This document shows positions 62,448 to 64,000 of a stretch of 64,000 bases of DNA, piece after piece. The notes under the pieces were generated by a model. The model was not told the origin of the DNA. It worked only from the letters and a program-made list of their open reading frames with translations, and did not search any database. The stretch is taken from assembly GCF_002028405.1 (NCBI RefSeq), contig NZ_CP020046.1, forward strand, positions 2,480,001 through 2,544,000, written 5' to 3'. Source of the stretch: Thiomonas intermedia. GTDB lineage: Bacteria; Pseudomonadota; Gammaproteobacteria; Burkholderiales; Burkholderiaceae_C. Within the stretch, counting starts at the first letter, position 1; every line of letters starts with the position of its first letter. Made by a program: the position numbers and the translations under genes.

Positions 62448-62717
62448 ATGTCTGTTGCAGATATCAACAAGGCGCAAATCGTCGCCGACAATGCCCGCGG
62501 TACGGGCGATACCGGATCTCCCGAGGTGCAGGTCGCGTTGCTGACCGCGCGCATCAACGAGTTGACGGGCCACTTCAAGACGCACGCCAAGGACCACCAT
62601 GGTCGCCGCGGCCTGCTCAAGATGGTGAGCCGTCGCCGCAAGTTGCTGGACTACTTGAAGGACAAGGACGCCGATCGCTATCGCGCCCTGATCGCCAAGC
62701 TCAGTCTGCGGAAGTAA
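62448..62717 (+). CDS. rpsO: Small ribosomal subunit protein uS15
   Basis: Encodes 89 aa, normal length. Binds 16S rRNA central domain. Core blocks [22 protein letters not shown] and [30 protein letters not shown] precedes the ATG. Paired with pnp downstream, the classical rpsO-pnp arrangement, with a terminator between them. Confidence 0.98.
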   Translation: MSVADINKAQIVADNARGTGDTGSPEVQVALLTARINELTGHFKTHAKDHHGRRGLLKMVSRRRKLLDYLKDKDADRYRALIAKLSLRK

Positions 62718-62733
62718 GTGCCTGCTTTGCAAG

Positions 62734-62769
62734 AACGCCTGTGTGAGTTTGTCGGCACAGGCGTTTTTT
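62734..62769 (+). terminator. Intrinsic terminator after rpsO
   Basis: AACGCCTGTG, 12-nt loop, CACAGGCGTT, followed by TTTT (six T in a row including the stem end). As in E. coli, some read-through into pnp may occur. Confidence 0.88.
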
Positions 62770-62853
62770 GTATTGGTGTCGTGATTTGCAAGGTCTGGAA
62801 CGACGTCCCGTTGATGCGGAGCGTCGTGTGTTTCAAGGGGGCGGTGTGACCCG

Positions 62854-62900
62854 TGTCATTCCACCGACGTGTCGGCTCGCCGGGCGTCGCTGGAATGGCA
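62854..62900 (+). other. Long stem-loop in the pnp 5' leader
   Basis: Arms 62854-62869 and 62885-62900 pair over 16 positions with one G-U wobble and one C-C mismatch, around a 15-nt loop. It lies 93 nt before the pnp ATG. In E. coli a leader stem-loop cut by RNase III mediates PNPase autoregulation; position and strength suggest an analogous element here. Confidence 0.6.
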
Positions 62901-62992
62901 TCACTCCGCCAGGTTTTCAACAGGCGCCGCGCGTCGTGGTCTTCGACCCTGCGGAAGAAGCTTGCCGTTGCGCCTCGATCAAGGAGTAAGCC

Positions 62993-64000
62993 ATGTTCAA
63001 CAAAGTTGTCAAATCATTCCAATGGGGACGCCATCAAGTCACGATGGAAACGGGCGAGATCGCGCGTCAGGCCGGCGGTGCGGTGCTGCTCAATATGGAC
63101 GATACCGTGGTGCTGGCCACCGTCGTGGGCGCGCGTTCGGCCAAGGCGGGGCAGGATTTCTTTCCCCTGACCGTCGATTACATCGAGAAGACCTATGCGG
63201 CAGGTCGCATTCCGGGCGGGTTCTTCAAGCGCGAGGGCCGTCCCAGCGAGAACGAGACACTGACGTCGCGATTGATCGACCGCCCCATCCGCCCGTTGTT
63301 CCCTGAGGGCTTCTTCAATGAGGTTCAGGTGGTGGTGCATGTGTTGTCCATCAACCCGGAAGTCGAGGCCGATATTCCCGCCTTGCTCGCCTCGAGCGCG
63401 GCGCTGGCGGTGTCGGGTCTGCCGTTCAACGGGCCTGTCGGCGCGGCCCGCGTGGGTTACGTCAACGGCAGCTATGTGCTGAATCCGAGTCGTGCCGAAC
63501 TGGCGGACAGTCGGCTGGAGCTGGTTGTCGCAGGCACGGAGTCGGCCGTGCTGATGGTCGAGAGCGAGGCCGATCAGCTGTCTGAGGAAGTCATGCTGGA
63601 AGCCGTGATGTTCGGTCACGCCCAATTCCAGACAGCGATCAACGCCATCCACGAACTGGTGCGCGATGGTGGCAAGCCCGCCTGGGACTGGACGGCACCC
63701 GAGAAGGATCAGGCGCTGATCGACCGCATCCAGGCGCTGGCGGGCGAAGATCTGCGCGCGGCGTACAAGCTCACGCAAAAACAGGCTCGCACCCAGGCGC
63801 TGCGCGAGGCGTCGGCCAAGGTGCATGCCGGGCTGGCTGAGGCGGGCGTCGGGGCGGACGGCCCGAAGGTGGACGGCATTCTGTTTGACATGGAAGCCCG
63901 TATCGTGCGCGACCAGATTCTCGCGGGCGAGCCGCGCATCGACGGTCGCGACACGCGGACGGTGCGTCCCCTGAACATTCGTACCTCGGTGCTGCCACGC
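62993..64000 (+). CDS. pnp: Polyribonucleotide nucleotidyltransferase, N-terminal part (partial)
   Basis: The first 336 codons are present and the frame is open at the window end. Phosphorolytic 3'-5' exoribonuclease, trimer, degradosome component. Starts [26 protein letters not shown]; first RNase PH domain with [30 protein letters not shown]; then the helical domain; and the start of the second core domain ([18 protein letters not shown]). AAGGAG lies 7 nt before the ATG. Confidence 0.97.
   Translation, partial: MFNKVVKSFQWGRHQVTMETGEIARQAGGAVLLNMDDTVVLATVVGARSAKAGQDFFPLTVDYIEKTYAAGRIPGGFFKREGRPSENETLTSRLIDRPIRPLFPEGFFNEVQVVVHVLSINPEVEADIPALLASSAALAVSGLPFNGPVGAARVGYVNGSYVLNPSRAELADSRLELVVAGTESAVLMVESEADQLSEEVMLEAVMFGHAQFQTAINAIHELVRDGGKPAWDWTAPEKDQALIDRIQALAGEDLRAAYKLTQKQARTQALREASAKVHAGLAEAGVGADGPKVDGILFDMEARIVRDQILAGEPRIDGRDTRTVRPLNIRTSVLPR

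Overview
The window is a GC-rich bacterial chromosome segment. Gene content and order point to a sulfur-oxidising betaproteobacterium of the Burkholderiales, most like Thiomonas; this is inferred from synteny and protein character, not from a database search. Typical markers are the run leuD-leuB-asd-fimV-truA-trpF-trpB-trpA-accD-folC-SPOR-cvpA-purF-metZ, the pyrG-kdsA-eno-ftsB run, a lipoyl-fused dihydrolipoamide dehydrogenase, and a complete thiosulfate-oxidation (sox) operon.

Layout. 1-15146 is a plus-strand biosynthetic block (leucine, the aspartate pathway, tryptophan, fatty acid, folate, purine, methionine) with FimV and CvpA embedded. 15195-17004 holds gltX and a small unrecognised gene, closed by a 45-bp palindromic terminator. 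17103-25937 is mainly minus strand: pyrD, a periplasmic glutaredoxin-like protein, oligopeptidase A, folD and a FixJ/FixL-type two-component pair, with rpiA on the plus strand. 26158-32139 is the pyruvate dehydrogenase operon aceE-aceF-lpd. 32224-35907 has an NlpC/P60 hydrolase, an AcuI/YhdH-like reductase and propionyl-CoA synthetase. 35920-37540 is an IS1182-type insertion sequence with terminal inverted repeats, a CTAG duplication and a frameshifted transposase. Immediately downstream lies a sulfur-oxidation island (37584-44869): an ArsR-family regulator, soxCDYZAX and, after a terminator-like hairpin, soxB. 45007-49542 has a PbpG-like endopeptidase, an IclR regulator and a divergent lutAB pair. 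49555-62042 is housekeeping: bpt-aat, a gamma carbonic anhydrase, hslO, ftsB, eno, kdsA, pyrG, yqeY, rpsU, tsaD and others. 62448-64000 is rpsO and the 5' part of pnp.

Working together. SoxAX loads thiosulfate on SoxYZ, SoxB hydrolyses the sulfone and SoxCD oxidises the sulfane sulfur. Electrons leave through c-type cytochromes. The ArsR-like protein has a Cys arrangement suited to persulfide sensing, and its predicted -10 box lies inside a perfect 14-bp palindrome, which suggests autoregulation. Heterotrophic carbon use is covered by pyruvate dehydrogenase, lactate use (lutAB) and propionate/acrylate chemistry (AcuI-like, PrpE), consistent with a mixotroph.

Most of the window is ordinary. 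The items most worth a second look are: the 259-bp identical lipoyl-domain DNA shared by aceF and lpd; the IS element directly against the sox regulatory region; the palindrome/promoter/near-leaderless start of the sox regulator; hairpins subdividing the sox operon; a putatively lipidated SoxX; and a strong stem-loop in the pnp leader. No tRNA, rRNA, CRISPR array or prophage was seen.
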